A stretch of DNA of 64,000 bases from Diplodia intermedia. Its lineage: Eukaryota > Ascomycota > Dothideomycetes > Botryosphaeriales > Botryosphaeriaceae. Positions 46,312 to 57,941 of the stretch are shown here, one piece after another; the first letter of the stretch is position 1, and every line of letters begins with the position of its first letter. The notes beneath the pieces were generated by a model, which was not told the DNA's origin, searched no databases, and was given only the letters and a program-made list of their open reading frames with translations. The translations under genes were made by a program, and so were the position numbers. The stretch spans positions 1 through 64,000 of the forward strand of contig JAKEKT010000121.1 in assembly GCA_021495925.1 (NCBI GenBank). The letters are read 5' to 3'.

Positions 46312-48122
46312 TCAACCCGTCAACCTCTGCCTTTCCTCATTCTTACCATCCGCCCTTCCGCCATCCTGAGAATCCAACTCATCATCACTCCACTTGTCGT
46401 CGTCACCAACCGCAAAAATCGTGTCCCCGTCAAGACTTTCCCTGGGCAGGTTCGACGGTCTCTGAGGTTTAGGCGCCGGGAGGGGAGACTCGGTACGATC
46501 AGGGCCACCGCCATAGCCGCCGCGGGTGGGAGCAGGATCGTAGGCGGGTGGGTCGTTTGGTCCACGCTCTTCGTCGTCCAGGGAATCGCGGAGGGAGGCG
46601 ATCTCGAACCCTTCGTCGTCTTGTGCAAGCTTCATCAGGGTTACTATTGTTTGCTCTTCGTTTGGGACCAAATATGTAGCAACTTACCTCGTCACTCATG
46701 GCGAAGCGGCGGTTGTTCGCCGTTGGTCTCCAGAGATAGGCAACGAAGCACACATCGCCGAGGTAGACCAAGTTGAGCCAGCCGTCCAACACGAACCAAC
46801 GGAACTGCCAGTGAGTAGGAGCAAAATCCGGATCGCCGGCGCCGGCAAACGCGAAAGAGTTGAAGAAAAAGAAACCGAAGATGACCAGAATACTGCCAAG
46901 AATGCACCACCAGAGTCTCTTGTACATGAGGAACTTGACACGCTGCTTGCGGTCGACAAGATCCTTCATAGTCAAGTTTAGGGAGTTAAGAGTCCATATG
47001 TAGAAGGCCGTGAGAGTTGCTGAAAGAGGCAGGATGACCAGGAGGACCAGCGGACCAGCATCGTCAGGGCGGATCGTCAACGAAGCAATGGCATATACCA
47101 CACCGAAGACGAAGTGTGCCACGGCGAGCCAGCGGACATAGACCATAGTCTTCCCCAGCGTGTGTTTGACCACACCGTAACCCATGCAAACAATGAGAAG
47201 TAGGAAGAAGGAAAATGAGTTCCGGCCCGCATTAAGGATAGACACAACGATCATGAAGATCTTGTTTCCAGTGTTGTTGCCATAACGGTTCTGGTAGTCG
47301 TAAAACCCCCAGGTCATGAGCATTTCCACAACCAGGAATACGATAATGGCGGTGATGTAGTTCTGAACGGCCAGGATATCGGTGCGGTGCTGGAAGTAGA
47401 GGAAGCCCCAGAATATGCCAACGACTGCGTAGACAATGGCCATGCCTCCGTAAAAAGGCAGCTTCGCAATCTGAGCAGCTGGAAGCTCGCCATATGCGTT
47501 CCTGAACTCGGCGATGGCACTGTACTCCTGTCCCTCCGGGGCAAAGGTCTCGACGCAGTAGTATCCAGTCTTTTCAATGGGGTAGTTCACGGCCAGACGG
47601 TTCTTCTGCGCAATGTGGATAGCCTCGGTGCGAATGACGCGCTTGGATGACTTCTCGGCGTCGTCGGCAATGATAAACTCGCCGAGATGGGTAGTGTTGC
47701 AGAAATTCTGGGCCACGGCGTCATCGTCGCAGATGTATTTCCTCTGGCATCAAAGTCAGCACCCGCTTCGTTGGACGCTCCCTGGTGCAACTCACATCCA
47801 TGTAGTCCGCATCCGAGGGCTTGCCTAGCAAGTCCTTGTCCAGCCATTCGAAGACGAGGAGGCTGACAACGGGGTCTTCTCCCTTCTCGGCGGCGATATT
47901 GTCCTTGGGAAACATGACGAGGATGAAGGGGTCGACGCTGCCGCCCCAGGACTTCTTGCTGTACATTCCCGAACATTGCTGGCGGTTCTCATCGGTTTGG
48001 TCCTACGCGGAGTCAGCAGGGATCGCGAGCGATTGAGCCAGGCCGCGGCATACAAGCTTGATTTCGATAGCATTAGCAAGCAGCGCTGAGCACAGCAGCA
48101 GGAGGGCGTGCGCCCATTTCAT
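46312..48122 (-). CDS. PTM1-like seven-transmembrane protein (GPR107/lung 7TM family)
   Basis: Four exons on the minus strand: 48122-48054, 48002-47796, 47743-46688, 46629-46312; 549 residues. A signal peptide (MKWAHALLLLCSALLANA) is followed by a lumenal domain of about 170 residues with paired Cys (NRQQCSGMYSKKSWGG, ICDDDA, NFCNTT) and then seven hydrophobic segments from about residue 195 (MAIVYAVVGIFWGFLYFQHR onward; GNNTGNKIFMIVVSILNAGR and HFVFGVVYAIASL are further ones). The cytosolic tail (about 440-549) is acidic and Pro-rich. This is the PTM1/GPR107/GOST architecture; family members sit in Golgi and endosomal membranes and affect trafficking. The last exon's acceptor (GATGAAG, 46630-46631) was chosen for frame and the family-like LAQDDEGF; another nearby acceptor could alter a few residues. 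It is divergent from NCS2. Confidence 0.87.
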
Positions 48123-48460
48123 GGTTGCGGTCGGCCGGGCTGAAGGCTACAATAGGCGGGAGTCGATGGAAGCGGGGCCGGGGGCGAGCGGGATCGCAGG
48201 AGCTGGACGGGAGGAGTGGCGCGGCCACAGTTCACATACCGCGATGGGCGCAGCTTCGAAGGGGTGTCGTTGGTGGAATGTGGTTCGGAGTAGCAATCCG
48301 CGTAAGCCTGATGCTGGACGTGCGCGCAAGCTGTCCGTTGCGCGCGCCGCAAATCCCCCGGCCCGCCAAGCTCCGTCCCGCCTCGCCTGCCGCAGGGACG
48401 CTGTCTGAATTTATTCTCCACCACCCCGTCATCCGCCTCGTCACTCTTCTCTGCCCCACT
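48123..48460. promoter_or_regulatory. Divergent promoter PTM1-like / NCS2
   Basis: 338 bp separate the two start codons, so the two genes share a compact bidirectional promoter. No TATA box is visible; the sequence is GC-rich. Confidence 0.6.
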
Positions 48461-49670
48461 ATGCCCGGCAAGCACGTCGACAGCGACCCTGCAGCCACCG
48501 GCCGGCCGTGCCAGAGATGCCGCATTTCTGAGGCCTCAATCATCGTGCGCACGGAGCCGCTCTGCAGGTGCGCAGCTCTGACGGCGCTGCAGGCTGCTTG
48601 GCTTACTCTTTGCTAGGGACTGCTTCGTAAAGTACGTGAACACCAAGGCCATCAAGCGCATGGAATCGTATGCCTACTACGTCAAGAACCGCTCCGCCAA
48701 CGAAGAACGAAAGCTGCTCCTCCCCGTCTCGTTCGGCGTATCCTCCGTTACACTGCTTTACCTTCTAGACGAACACTTGAAGAGGCAGACAGCCAAGACT
48801 GGCCGCACTGGCTACGCGCTGCACGTCTTGTTCGTAGACACCGCCGCGGTTGAGAGGGACGTTCCGGGGGTAGGCACGCTCGAGAAGCTAAAGGAAGTTT
48901 TTCCTGGCCATGAATACAGTAGTGTCGCGCTCGCCGACATATTCGAGAACAGCGACGCCAAGGAAGTGCTGCAGGCGATCCCTGAAGCGGCGTCTGCAGA
49001 CATCTCAGGCGAGGCTGAAACGGCGCAGGAGAGACTGGAGCGCCTGATCCTTTCTCTGCCCTCCGCTACCTCACGGTCCGACGTTATTACAATACTCAAA
49101 AACAGGGTCATCGTAAACTTTGCGCAGAACCACGGTTGCAAGGGTATACTGTGGGGCGATAGTACCACAAAGATTGCGGAGAAGACACTAGCCGAGACGG
49201 CCAAAGGGCGCGGCTTCTCGCTGCCATGGCAGGTATCGGACGGCATGTCCCCCTACGGCATCGTCTTCAATTACCCGGTCCGCGATCTGCTGAAGAAAGA
49301 ATTGGTCGCTCATGCCCAGCTCACTGATCCACCGTTGACTGGCTTGATCCACGAGGAGAAGCCAACGCAGGTCTCAGCCAGCGCGAAGAATACCACCATC
49401 GATGACTTGATGAAGCAGTATTTCGAATCTGTGGAGCGGGACTACCCGAGTATCGTGGCGAACGTCGTTCGCACATCAAGCAAGCTTGAGCCCGCCACCA
49501 CAGTGGATGACAGATGCCAGGCGTGCAACATGCCGGTAGCCGGAGCACGATTTGGCATCCATGGCTGGGGCGGCGACCAACAGGACGCGGCATCTATGCA
49601 AGCGGAGGGGGGACGTCTCTGTTACGGCTGCACAAGAGCTGCGCCGCAATCGGCAAGCTTGTTTCCTTGA
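48461..49670 (+). CDS. NCS2: Cytoplasmic tRNA 2-thiolation protein 2 (Ncs2/Ctu2)
   Basis: Two exons, 48461-48567 and 48617-49670, 386 residues. With Ncs6 it thiolates U34 of the anticodon in tRNA Lys, Glu and Gln, using sulfur from Urm1, in the cytosol. The N-terminus has a zinc-binding CQRCR pair continued as LCRDCFVKYVNTKAIKRMES; the latter is a family signature, and the intron lies between R and D. The PP-loop ATPase site found in Ncs6 as SGGKDS is degenerate here (LPVSFGVSSVTLLYLLDEHL), as in other Ncs2 proteins. NHGCKGILWGDSTTKIAEK and the C-terminal CQACNMPV...LCYGC pairs complete the match. The protein ends soon after the last Cys pair. Confidence 0.93.
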
Positions 49671-50220
49671 GGCACAGTACGCTGGTGGTTACGAGTCATT
49701 TGCAGACAGCGATAACTTCGAAGCGCTCAAAGTTCAGCCGACGATGATTGTGGTGCTGGCTGAATGCGGCACGGTGTTGGGCGGTTCCAGGCGACGCGCC
49801 AGCGCCCGCTCCGCATTGGCGAGGCCGGCGCTTACAGATGCCCACATGCAAGTGGAGCTGCCTTCACAACCACGGCGCTTAACGGCCCCTATGCTTCTTC
49901 AGGCAATTAATGTTTGCAAGATCCAACCTCTTCAGGAACGGCCCCCTAAAAACGGCCATGCCGTCCCTGCTTGATCCAATGGCAAGCGCCATCACGCCGC
50001 GCAGATCACTCGGCAACGGGGGACACCAATGGCACAGCGTAACGCTTGAATCTTCGCTGGCATCGCTCTAGCAAACGTTTCAGAATCTCAAAGAGAAGCG
50101 GCGGTTGCGCGACGTCGGCTGGCTGTTTGTGCTTAAAGCTCACGGCCCCAGTTGCTTGCGCATTGCAGGAGCAGGGTGCATGCTGCGCATGTTTAATTTC
50201 TGTTTCGCTCTCTGCCTCTA
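49671..50220. other. Intergenic between same-strand genes
   Basis: 550 bp. A plus frame continues the neighbourhood of the NCS2 3' end (49552-49974), but it is a shadow frame without a domain. Nothing else is recognised. Confidence 0.6.
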
Positions 50221-52202
50221 ATGTCTACTCTCCTTGTGACGTATCTCCTTCTCCGGCAAAGCCATGCTTTGCCTGTCATTGTCGTTAAACAGCAGTCGGA
50301 CAATGTTTCTTCTACCGCCCAGCCAGCGTGGGTGTCTCCTCCAAACGTACGCGGGACGTATGATTTGATCCTGGGCTGCCTGGCCACTTCGTTTCTGTCC
50401 GCCTGGATCGCGTGGCACCCCAACTTCAAGCTCGGAAATTCACCAGTCAGGTCTTTCTTCGAGCGCCTGCTGTGGATCGCAGCTGTCATAGCTGCCCCCG
50501 AAATCATTCTCTTTTCTGCTTGGGAGCAGAGATGCACTGCACGAAAGCTCCAGGGGGAGATCAACCAGCTGGGTCAACGAGCATACGATGCCGAAGACAT
50601 TGACTCGGCCGTGCGTTCCTATGAGGAGCATCTCCATGACAAAGTGAGTTCATTGTCCACACCGGAAAAGAAATTGGCAACTAACAGCTTCTTCAGGGGA
50701 TGTCCATCCTGAAGCCCTCCCACATGCCTCGACGGCTCTCAGCTCCAGTCACCACCGCCCCTAGTCTCTCCGCAGCATCACTGCGGTCTTTCAACGCCTT
50801 ATCTCAGCCCGCATTTGGCTACCCCTCACCAAGCATTTATTCTCACTCAGACAGCCGCTCCGAAACCATGGTCTCAACCCATTCCGCGCACTCCCGAACC
50901 CCGAGCCGGGGTTCTGCATCACAAACTACCAAGACTGTCTTCTCCCCTTGGACCCTCAATGATGCATTCTTAGCGGTCTCCGGTGGTCTTACTGTCGACT
51001 CGTCCAGCTTCTGGACAACCGACACCCTTACCTTCACCCCCGCCGGGATACTCGAGCTCGCCCGCGCCGGCCTCCTTCCCCCCACCCGTCCCTCAACCGT
51101 CCCCGACAAAAGTAAACGCGACAGCATTGCCATATTCCTCGTCGTCATCCAATGCCTCTGGTTCACCGCGCAATTCCTCGCCCGCCTCTCCCACCGCCTC
51201 CCCGTCACGCTCCTCGAAATCACCACCCTCACCCACCTCCTCTGCACCCTCGCCATCGCCGGCACCTGGGCCCGCAAACCCTGGAACGCAGCCAGCAACA
51301 CCGCGCCGCCCCTCGCCTGCTCCTCCCACGAGCGCCAGACCGACCTCGCCGCCCTCTTCGCCATCGACCCGCACCTCTCCCACACGCTCAACCGCGACAA
51401 GAACCGCCTCGTCTACCCGATCGACATCACCGAAGCGACCGAAGCCCTCACCAACGCCACCTTCTCCCCAAAGACGACCACGTCCCGCAGGGCGAAGCGC
51501 ACGTCGGCGTGGCAGCTCAGCGAAGAAGGCCACGCCAAGGTCGCCGAGCTCCACTCGCGCGCCTGCCGCGCGCTGGAGCACCTGCGCCGCCGCCACCGCG
51601 CCCTCGTCATCGGCAGCCACGTCGGCCAGAGCCCGCCGCCGCCCAGCCTGCGCTTCGTCGAGCCCCACGTCGTCGGCGCCGGCGGGAGGAGCGAGTGGAG
51701 GGTCGAGGGGCGGGATGCCCTGATGATGCTGGGGCGGCAAGGAGGAGGAGAGGGAGAAGGAGAAGACGCCGGCTCCACTCGCCGCCGCGCCCTCTTCGTC
51801 GTTGCACCGGCTGCCGTGGCTGCGGCGCTGCTGGGCGCCGTGGTGCTGGGCGTGTCGTGCGTGTCTCCTTCTGATGCTGCTGCCGGCTTCTTTCCGACGG
51901 ACCTCGAGAAGGTGGTCTGGAGGGCTGCGGGGATCGTCGTCGTGGGCGTTGCCGTTGCCGCGGCGGCGTTTGCGGGTGCGTCGCGTCGGTGTGCGGCGGG
52001 AAGAGGGGCGGCAGGTGGTGGTGGTGGTGGTTCGACGGCGTGGAAGCGGCGAGCTGTCTGCGCGGCCGGCGGGATCCTGGGTGCGCTGTACGTGGCTGCC
52101 AAGCTGTATCTGCTGGTCGAGGCGTTTGCGAGTTTGAGGGCGCCGCCGCAGGGGACGTACGAGGACGTGGCGGGCGTGCGGTGGGTGCCGCATGTGGGGT
52201 GA
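50221..52202 (+). CDS. Fungal multi-pass membrane protein, unknown function
   Basis: Two exons, 50221-50643 and 50697-52202, 642 residues. It resembles a large ascomycete-specific family of uncharacterised membrane proteins: an N-terminal signal or anchor, then PPNVRGTYDLILGCLATSFL, RSFFERLLWIAAVIAAPEII, and after a disordered Ser-rich insert (about 145-225) TLNDAFLAVSGGL, TPAGILELARAGLLPPTRPS, KSKRDSIAIFLVVIQCLWFT and VTLLEITTLTHLLCTLAIAG, then W..KPWN. Two or three more hydrophobic segments follow at the C-terminus with GALYVAAKLYLLVEAFASLR, a hallmark ending of the family. The long middle segment (EEGHAKVAELHSRACRALEH) is predicted helical. The exon junction lies between HDK and GMSIL. Role unknown; members are often repeated and strain-variable. 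Confidence 0.75.
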
Positions 52203-52711
52203 TTGATGATCACGATGTGTAAACGCGTTTCCTTTTTTTCTTCCTGTTTTTCGGTGGAATGGGAGGGTACATATGGAAGCGACGGATTACGGAGGATTCT
52301 TGAGCCTTGGGTGAACATCTGGAGCAGTTGGGTCATTCATGCAGTGATGCAGCGAAACACTATCGGGTGGGGGGAGTTGGCTCGTTCATCAGGACGTAAA
52401 TGTGCGAATGAGTTACGCAATTCCATATCAATGTTTTGCCAACGTTGACTCCTGTGGTGTCTTGATTGGCTGTGCGTCCAATCTTTTGTGGCCTTCTGAA
52501 TACTAATTAGATTTTTAGGGTGGTATCATCTATAACCCAAAGAGTACGCAAGAGTCAAAATCCGCTAAAGTTGCCTACCCCCGACTTGAAGGAAAAACAG
52601 AGGAAACGCCAATGCCGGCCCGCCAGTCGTCGTGCGCTACGATTACAAAAGGGGTATACAGTCATGAACAATTTCAACCAACGCTAAGAGACGCAATGGA
52701 GGCAGGGCCCT
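52203..52711. other. Intergenic between convergent genes
   Basis: 509 bp of 3' UTR-type sequence; nothing recognised. Confidence 0.65.
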
Positions 52712-53903
52712 TTAACGGCGGTCGCGCCTGTCGTCCCGGCGGTATTCTCTCTTCTCGCCCCTCTCGACACCGGTCTCGAGATCGGGCTCACGCTCGCGGC
52801 GGCTGCCACCGAACCAGCCCCGGCTGGGCTTCTTGGCGTGGCTGGGATGCCTGTCGGGAGCGTAACCACCCCTCTTCTCGTGGCTGTGGCGAGCCTGCTC
52901 GGGGCGCCTGGGCTCGTAGCGGTCGTGCACACCGTCACCGTTGATGGGGCGACCTTCCTCGTCGTACTGGGCGAGGCGTTGGAGGACGTGGTCGTTCTCG
53001 CTGTCGCTGAACTCCTCGAGCACGGTGCCGGCGGGCGTGTAGGCGTCGAGCATGCTGCGGCGGTTGCGCTGCTTCTTCGACTCCTTGGGCTTGTAGATCT
53101 CGTCGAGACGCTGCTCGAGCAGGCGCACGTTCTTGGAATTGGCCTTGTACATGGCGTCCATCAGGTCACCGAGCAGGGGAACGAAACCGATCAGGAAGTC
53201 GAAGGCGATGTTGATGAGCATGTGCAGGTGCGTGCCGAAGCCGAGGTGGCACTCGACCTGCGTCATGCGCCAATATAGCATCAGCGCGAGGGCGCTATCA
53301 GCAGCGTCGCCGGCCCTGCAGGGATTGTTAGCTGCGTGGTCTGAGTGCTGATGGTGGCGAGATTACTTACGCAGGGACGAGGCCAATGACACTGCTCCAG
53401 CCGAAGCGCTGTCCGAAGAGGCTGAAAAGTGCGCAGTCGAGCCAGTAGGCGCGCTGGCGGGCTTTTGCGAGTACAATGGCGTCGTGTTCGGGAATGTAGT
53501 CCGGGATTTGCTTCTTGACCTTCTTCATCTTGCCGTTGGGCTTGCGAGGGTCCTTCGGGACCATCTCGTAGTACGGGTCCTGTAAGATAACATTAGCCTC
53601 AAGTCCGTTCATTCATGTCGCTTCCGTTGATCGTTTCTAATGATAGAGAAGGTGCACAGGCGAGAGATCTAGGGGGAGAACAGGCCACAGAATCGTGGCT
53701 TGAAACGCGTAAACTCCCCCAAATGACTGCGCCTGTCGCCATCTCTTTTTCCTTTTTCCCTCTTGGTTGCAATTGCGCTCGCAAAGTGCCGGGAGTCGAA
53801 TGGCGGGGCAGCTTACGTAGGGAGTGACATCCTTGTCCTTGTACTTGTCCATCTGCTTGCCCAGCATCTTCTTCGCCGCGTATTTTCCGACGACGGCAGC
53901 CAT
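52712..53903 (-). CDS. DUF4112 protein
   Basis: Three exons on the minus strand: 53903-53817, 53579-53371, 53315-52712; 299 residues. The central DUF4112 domain (about 70-165) has hydrophobic stretches (FGQRFGWSSVIGLVPAAGDA, HLHMLINIAFDFLIGFVPLL) and the conserved GDLMDAMYKANSKNVRLLE. The N-terminus (MAAVVGKYAAKKMLGKQMDK) is basic and helical. The C-terminal 120 residues are strongly charged and disordered, rich in Arg, Glu and Pro (REREPDLETGVERGEKREYR). Function unknown; the domain is widespread in bacteria and fungi and predicted membrane-associated. A 237-bp intron (53580-53816) follows exon 1. Exon 2 ends at 53371, not 53370, since only that keeps LVPAAGDAADS in frame. Confidence 0.85.
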
Positions 53904-54739
53904 GGTGGATTATTGGCTTGGCGCGATAAATTAGGATACGCAAAGGAGAAAGGGGAAGTTGAGTCGACGAATGTTGGAGAGAGAGGTCGTGGAGAGCGGT
54001 CGTGGAGAGCGGTCGCAGCGAGCGCTTATATGGCAGCGTGCAAGTTTGCGGTGATGTGCGGTCTTGCTACGTCAGGCAGAGGCCCTGGCGCGATGGTTGG
54101 TTGTGGGTGGCCGCGGCCTGAAACGCCGTCTCAGAAGGCGCTGATCCGAAAATAATTCGTCGGCGTGTAACGACGGAGACGCGCGCGTGGAACGAGCTCT
54201 GCGAGGAAGACAGCGGTGCACAACAAAGGGACCGGTGAGCTTTGCGACAGTAGAGAGGCGAGAGAAGGCGTTTGTTAAGTAGCAGAGTGCACAAAGCAGG
54301 ATGGCCGGCAGATGACGTTCTTGGCCGTCCAAGCTCCACTCGGCTTGCTCTCCTGCCGCACCCAGACCTGCAACCTTAATTCGCCATGATCGCCGCGGAA
54401 AAAGTGGCGGTGCAGCGCCACTGCCAAGCCCGCGCGTTGTGGCGCGTGCACGCGGCCACGCAGTTCGTTAAGCGTCGCTGCTACTCGCCCGAGCCTGGAG
54501 CTGCCACACCACCCACACATCGACGCCGCCAACTCACCCCGAGCACCGGCGACCCCGCCTAGACCCGTGGCTGCACCGCCCCGGTCCTCAACACTTTCGC
54601 TCGCTCTGTCCGAGACGCGGCTACCGTCGCCTGCATCCCCCGATCCCGCTGCGCGCCCCGCAGCTCCCGCGCAAACGCGCCCCGGTCTCGCTACCCTGCT
54701 CCACCCGCCGTGCGGATATGCCCAGCGACACCGGTCAGG
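53904..54739. promoter_or_regulatory. Divergent promoter DUF4112 / DCP2
   Basis: 836 bp between the two start codons. No clear TATA box. Open frames here (for example 54067-54339 minus) carry no domain. Confidence 0.55.
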
Positions 54740-57562
54740 ATGGCAGAAACAAAGATGCAGCTAGTTGATTGTAATGCGAACCGCCCGCGCCGCAAACTCT
54801 TGGGCTTTTACGGCTGATCGCTGCGTGACCTAGGGCTCGATGATCTGTGTGTGCGCTTTATCATCAACCTCCCCAAGGAAGAACTCGAGTCTGTAGAGCG
54901 GATATGCTTCCAGGTCGAGGAGGCTCATTGGTTCTACGAGGACTTTATCCGCCCCCTCGACCCTTCGCTCCCGTCCATGAGCCTGAAGCAATTCTGCCTG
55001 CTGATATTCCAGCATTGCCCGCTCTTCTCCGAGTACGCCGAAAGCTATTATTCCGCAGCCTACTCCGAGTTCCTGGCTTACAAAACCCGCGTCCCCGTTC
55101 GTGGCGCTATCCTGCTTAACGATGCTATGGATCATGTTGTCCTTGTCAAAGGATGGAAGAAAGGCGCAAGATGGAGCTTTCCGCGAGGCAAAATAAACAA
55201 AGATGAGGATGATCTCGACTGCGCTGTCAGAGAAGTCTACGAGGAGACAGGTTTCGACGCTCAGGAGGCTGGCCTGATCAAGGACCACTCTCAGATGAAG
55301 TACATTGAGGTTTCAATGCGAGAACAGCACATGCGGCTGTACGTCTTCCGTGGTGTCCCCATGGATACCTACTTTGAACCACGGACGCGGAAGGAGATCA
55401 GTGTAAGTCTCAGAAGTCCCTGGTCCTGGGAGTGTTGATGATCCTGATGATAGCAGAAAATATCATGGTACAAGATCTCTGAGTTGCCGACCTTGAAGAA
55501 GAGGCAGAACCAGGGACAAGGAGCTGGAGAGAACTTGTACAAGGAAAACATGTTCTACATGGTGGCACCGTTCCTTGGTCCCCTGAAGGGCTGGATCAAG
55601 CAACAGAACAAACTTGCCCGTCGTACTCAGCCTACACAAGCTATTGTGGAACCGGTCGATGAAGAGGAAACTGCTGCGGATGAATCGGCGGCCGAGGGTA
55701 CAACCCAGCACCGTGTTTCTCCAGATACCCATCTCGAGTCCTTGATCGCAGGATTACGCCAATCCAAAGCTGAACCGGACACGACAAACTTGCCTGAAGT
55801 CACAACCGCACCGGAGCCGTCACCCGATGCTGCGTCTGCCTTGAAGCGCATGTTGAGCGTCAGCGGTCAAGGAGGAATACCTCCCCAACCACCATCGGCT
55901 TCGCCGAACCCTCTTCTGGCACTTCTCCAAGGCGGGCAGGCGCAACAGATGCCGATGCCGAACCCGTCTAGCATTCCTGTGACGCCTTACGAGCAGATAA
56001 GTGCCCACCCAAGCCAACCGGAGACTCCTCATTTTCAACACCCGCGTCCACCCCAATTCTCCAACATGGCTCCACCGCCTCACTTTCCGTACTCGCCGGC
56101 TCACCAAGGGCTTCATCAACGTATCCCCATGCCACAGCCGGGTAGCGGTTACTTTGGTGGTATGCCTCCACCTCCGGCCCCAAATATCAGACCGCAGCCT
56201 CAAAATCCGAGCATTGCTACTTGGCACCCGCAGCCTCCATCTTATCATCAACAACAATTTCCCCAGCAGGGATTCCATCCACAACCCGGCGCTCCACCCA
56301 GGCCATACCAAAGGACCGGCGACCCAGAATTTGCCCACGGCACTCCATCTTCAGCTCCAGTGGCTCCGTCAATTCCCCCGCCATCGAATCTTCCTGCGCC
56401 CAAGCTTAATGCGCATACCTTGAGTCTTCTGAACGCGTTCAAGGGTGAAGAATCTGCAGCCCAACAGTCTGTAGCTCAGCTGCCTTCTCCGCAGCCAGCC
56501 CTCAGGCCGTTCACCGCGGCTTCAGAGATTTACAGCTCCAATCGTCCTCACCATCAACAGTCCTCTGGACCCATTCCAGAAGTACCTCAAAATGACAGGG
56601 CCAACGAAATGGCGTCGGGCGTCAACTACATGGATGGTCAGCCTCCCCCGGTTGCGTTCGCGAACAAGCCAAGGACTGCTCAAGCGGATGCTTTGTTGGG
56701 TCTTTTCCGAAAGCCCTCAGTATCTGGTCCAGTCTCACCACCGCAAGAAATGCCTGCACAGAGTTTGGTTCCTGAGCCAGCCGAATTATCAGCGCAAAGC
56801 CCAAGCATTGATCGCCAGCAGCTTGTGCACCCTGGCTCGCAGAGTGGCTATATGTCTGCCGGATCTCCCGTTCCCCCTGTCGGGACAAACAACAACAAGG
56901 CCGGAGAGACGTCAGCTACTGTATCAGGCCCTTTCAATGCCCCGGACTTCGACCAACTTCGCAAGCACACTAGGGTATCTCAGTCGAACGGACGTGCTTC
57001 ACCGAGGACTCAGGGAAGACCGGCGTCCAGGCCTGAGCGCCAAGCAACGCCGCAGTTCTCCATTTTGTCGCGTCCTCGCCCGGAGGCTACTGCAACTCCA
57101 AGCCCGAAGCTTACGCCATCTGCGCCAGTTCAGCGGAGGGATACCAGTTCGCCGAGGAACATATTGGAGGCTCCCAAGCCTTTCGCTCCCCACTTCACGC
57201 CGCAGATTCTCCGTCGCCCTCAGAATACTATGTCGCCAAACTCTTCGAGGCTCCACTCGTTCGACCGCAGGGAGAGCGCGTCTTCGGACCAGAAGTCTGC
57301 GTTGCTTTCGCTGTTCAGCAAACCCCAGACGCAGAGCCCCAAGGGTTTCCCATCTGGTGTCATCAGTCCCGTAAGCCCGCTGCCAGAGAGGCAGCAAGGG
57401 TCCGGTGGCAGGTCTCGCATCAGCAGCATTACATCGGCTCCTGGAGAAGGTCTTGGATCAAGGAGCGCTAGGGGTAGTGTTAGCGGACAGCCTACAACGC
57501 CAGTGGACAAAAGCTTCCTGCTTGGATATCTGAACGGCGTTGTCAAGGATGCGGGAAAGTAA
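54740..57562 (+). CDS. DCP2: mRNA-decapping enzyme subunit 2 (Dcp2)
   Basis: Three exons: 54740-54770, 54834-55402, 55457-57562; 901 residues. Dcp2 hydrolyses the m7G cap of mRNA, committing it to 5'-3' decay, in P-bodies with Dcp1. The N-terminal helical regulatory domain is present as WLDDLCVRFIINLPKEELES (from residue 11), then HWFYEDFIRP and AYKTRVPVRGAILLND. The Nudix box is at about 129-151, GKINKDEDDLDCAVREVYEE followed by TGF, with all metal-binding Glu residues in GX5EX7REVXEEXG. Box B (AGENLYKENMFYMVAPFLGP) is retained. The C-terminal 650 residues are disordered, rich in Pro, Gln and Ser, with short leucine motifs such as LLALLQGG and LLGLFRKP (repeated as LLSLFSKP), the kind of site that binds Edc3 or Pat1. 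The first exon is only 31 bp; the ATG starts MAETKMQLVDW. Confidence 0.95.
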
Positions 57563-57941
57563 TAGCATTAAATGACTGGAACGGCCGGCTCGGAAAATGG
57601 AATAACGATGGTGGATTAACGTACGGATTGAAATCGGCATGATTGTATAGCGATAGCCAGTGTAGAAGGCAAAGCTCACAATCATCTTTGCCTCTGAAAG
57701 GCCATAAGTTCTAGGACGCAAGTGATCGACCAATTAGGCGACCAGCTGGGCTGGGGTAGTGGATGTGTGTGTGCGGGTGTTCGGGAATTGTCAGCAAATC
57801 GGCATTTCCCGATATCAAAGCCGAAGCCCTCTATGACGAAGTTTCTTCGAGCTCGACAGCTTCTCCATCATCCATCTTCTTCCACCCACATCGCTCCGTG
57901 ATACCGATCCAATTCGGCCAGTGCCTGCAGGAATTAGTGCA
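57563..57941. other. Short intergenic, IBA57 promoter
   Basis: 379 bp between same-strand genes. A TGTGTGTGCGGGTG stretch (57764-57779) is the only simple-sequence feature. Confidence 0.55.

Noticed and set aside
51093..52336. Long minus-strand open frames (366 and 307 codons) over the membrane protein gene
   Set aside because: Shadow frames of the plus-strand gene; no domain.
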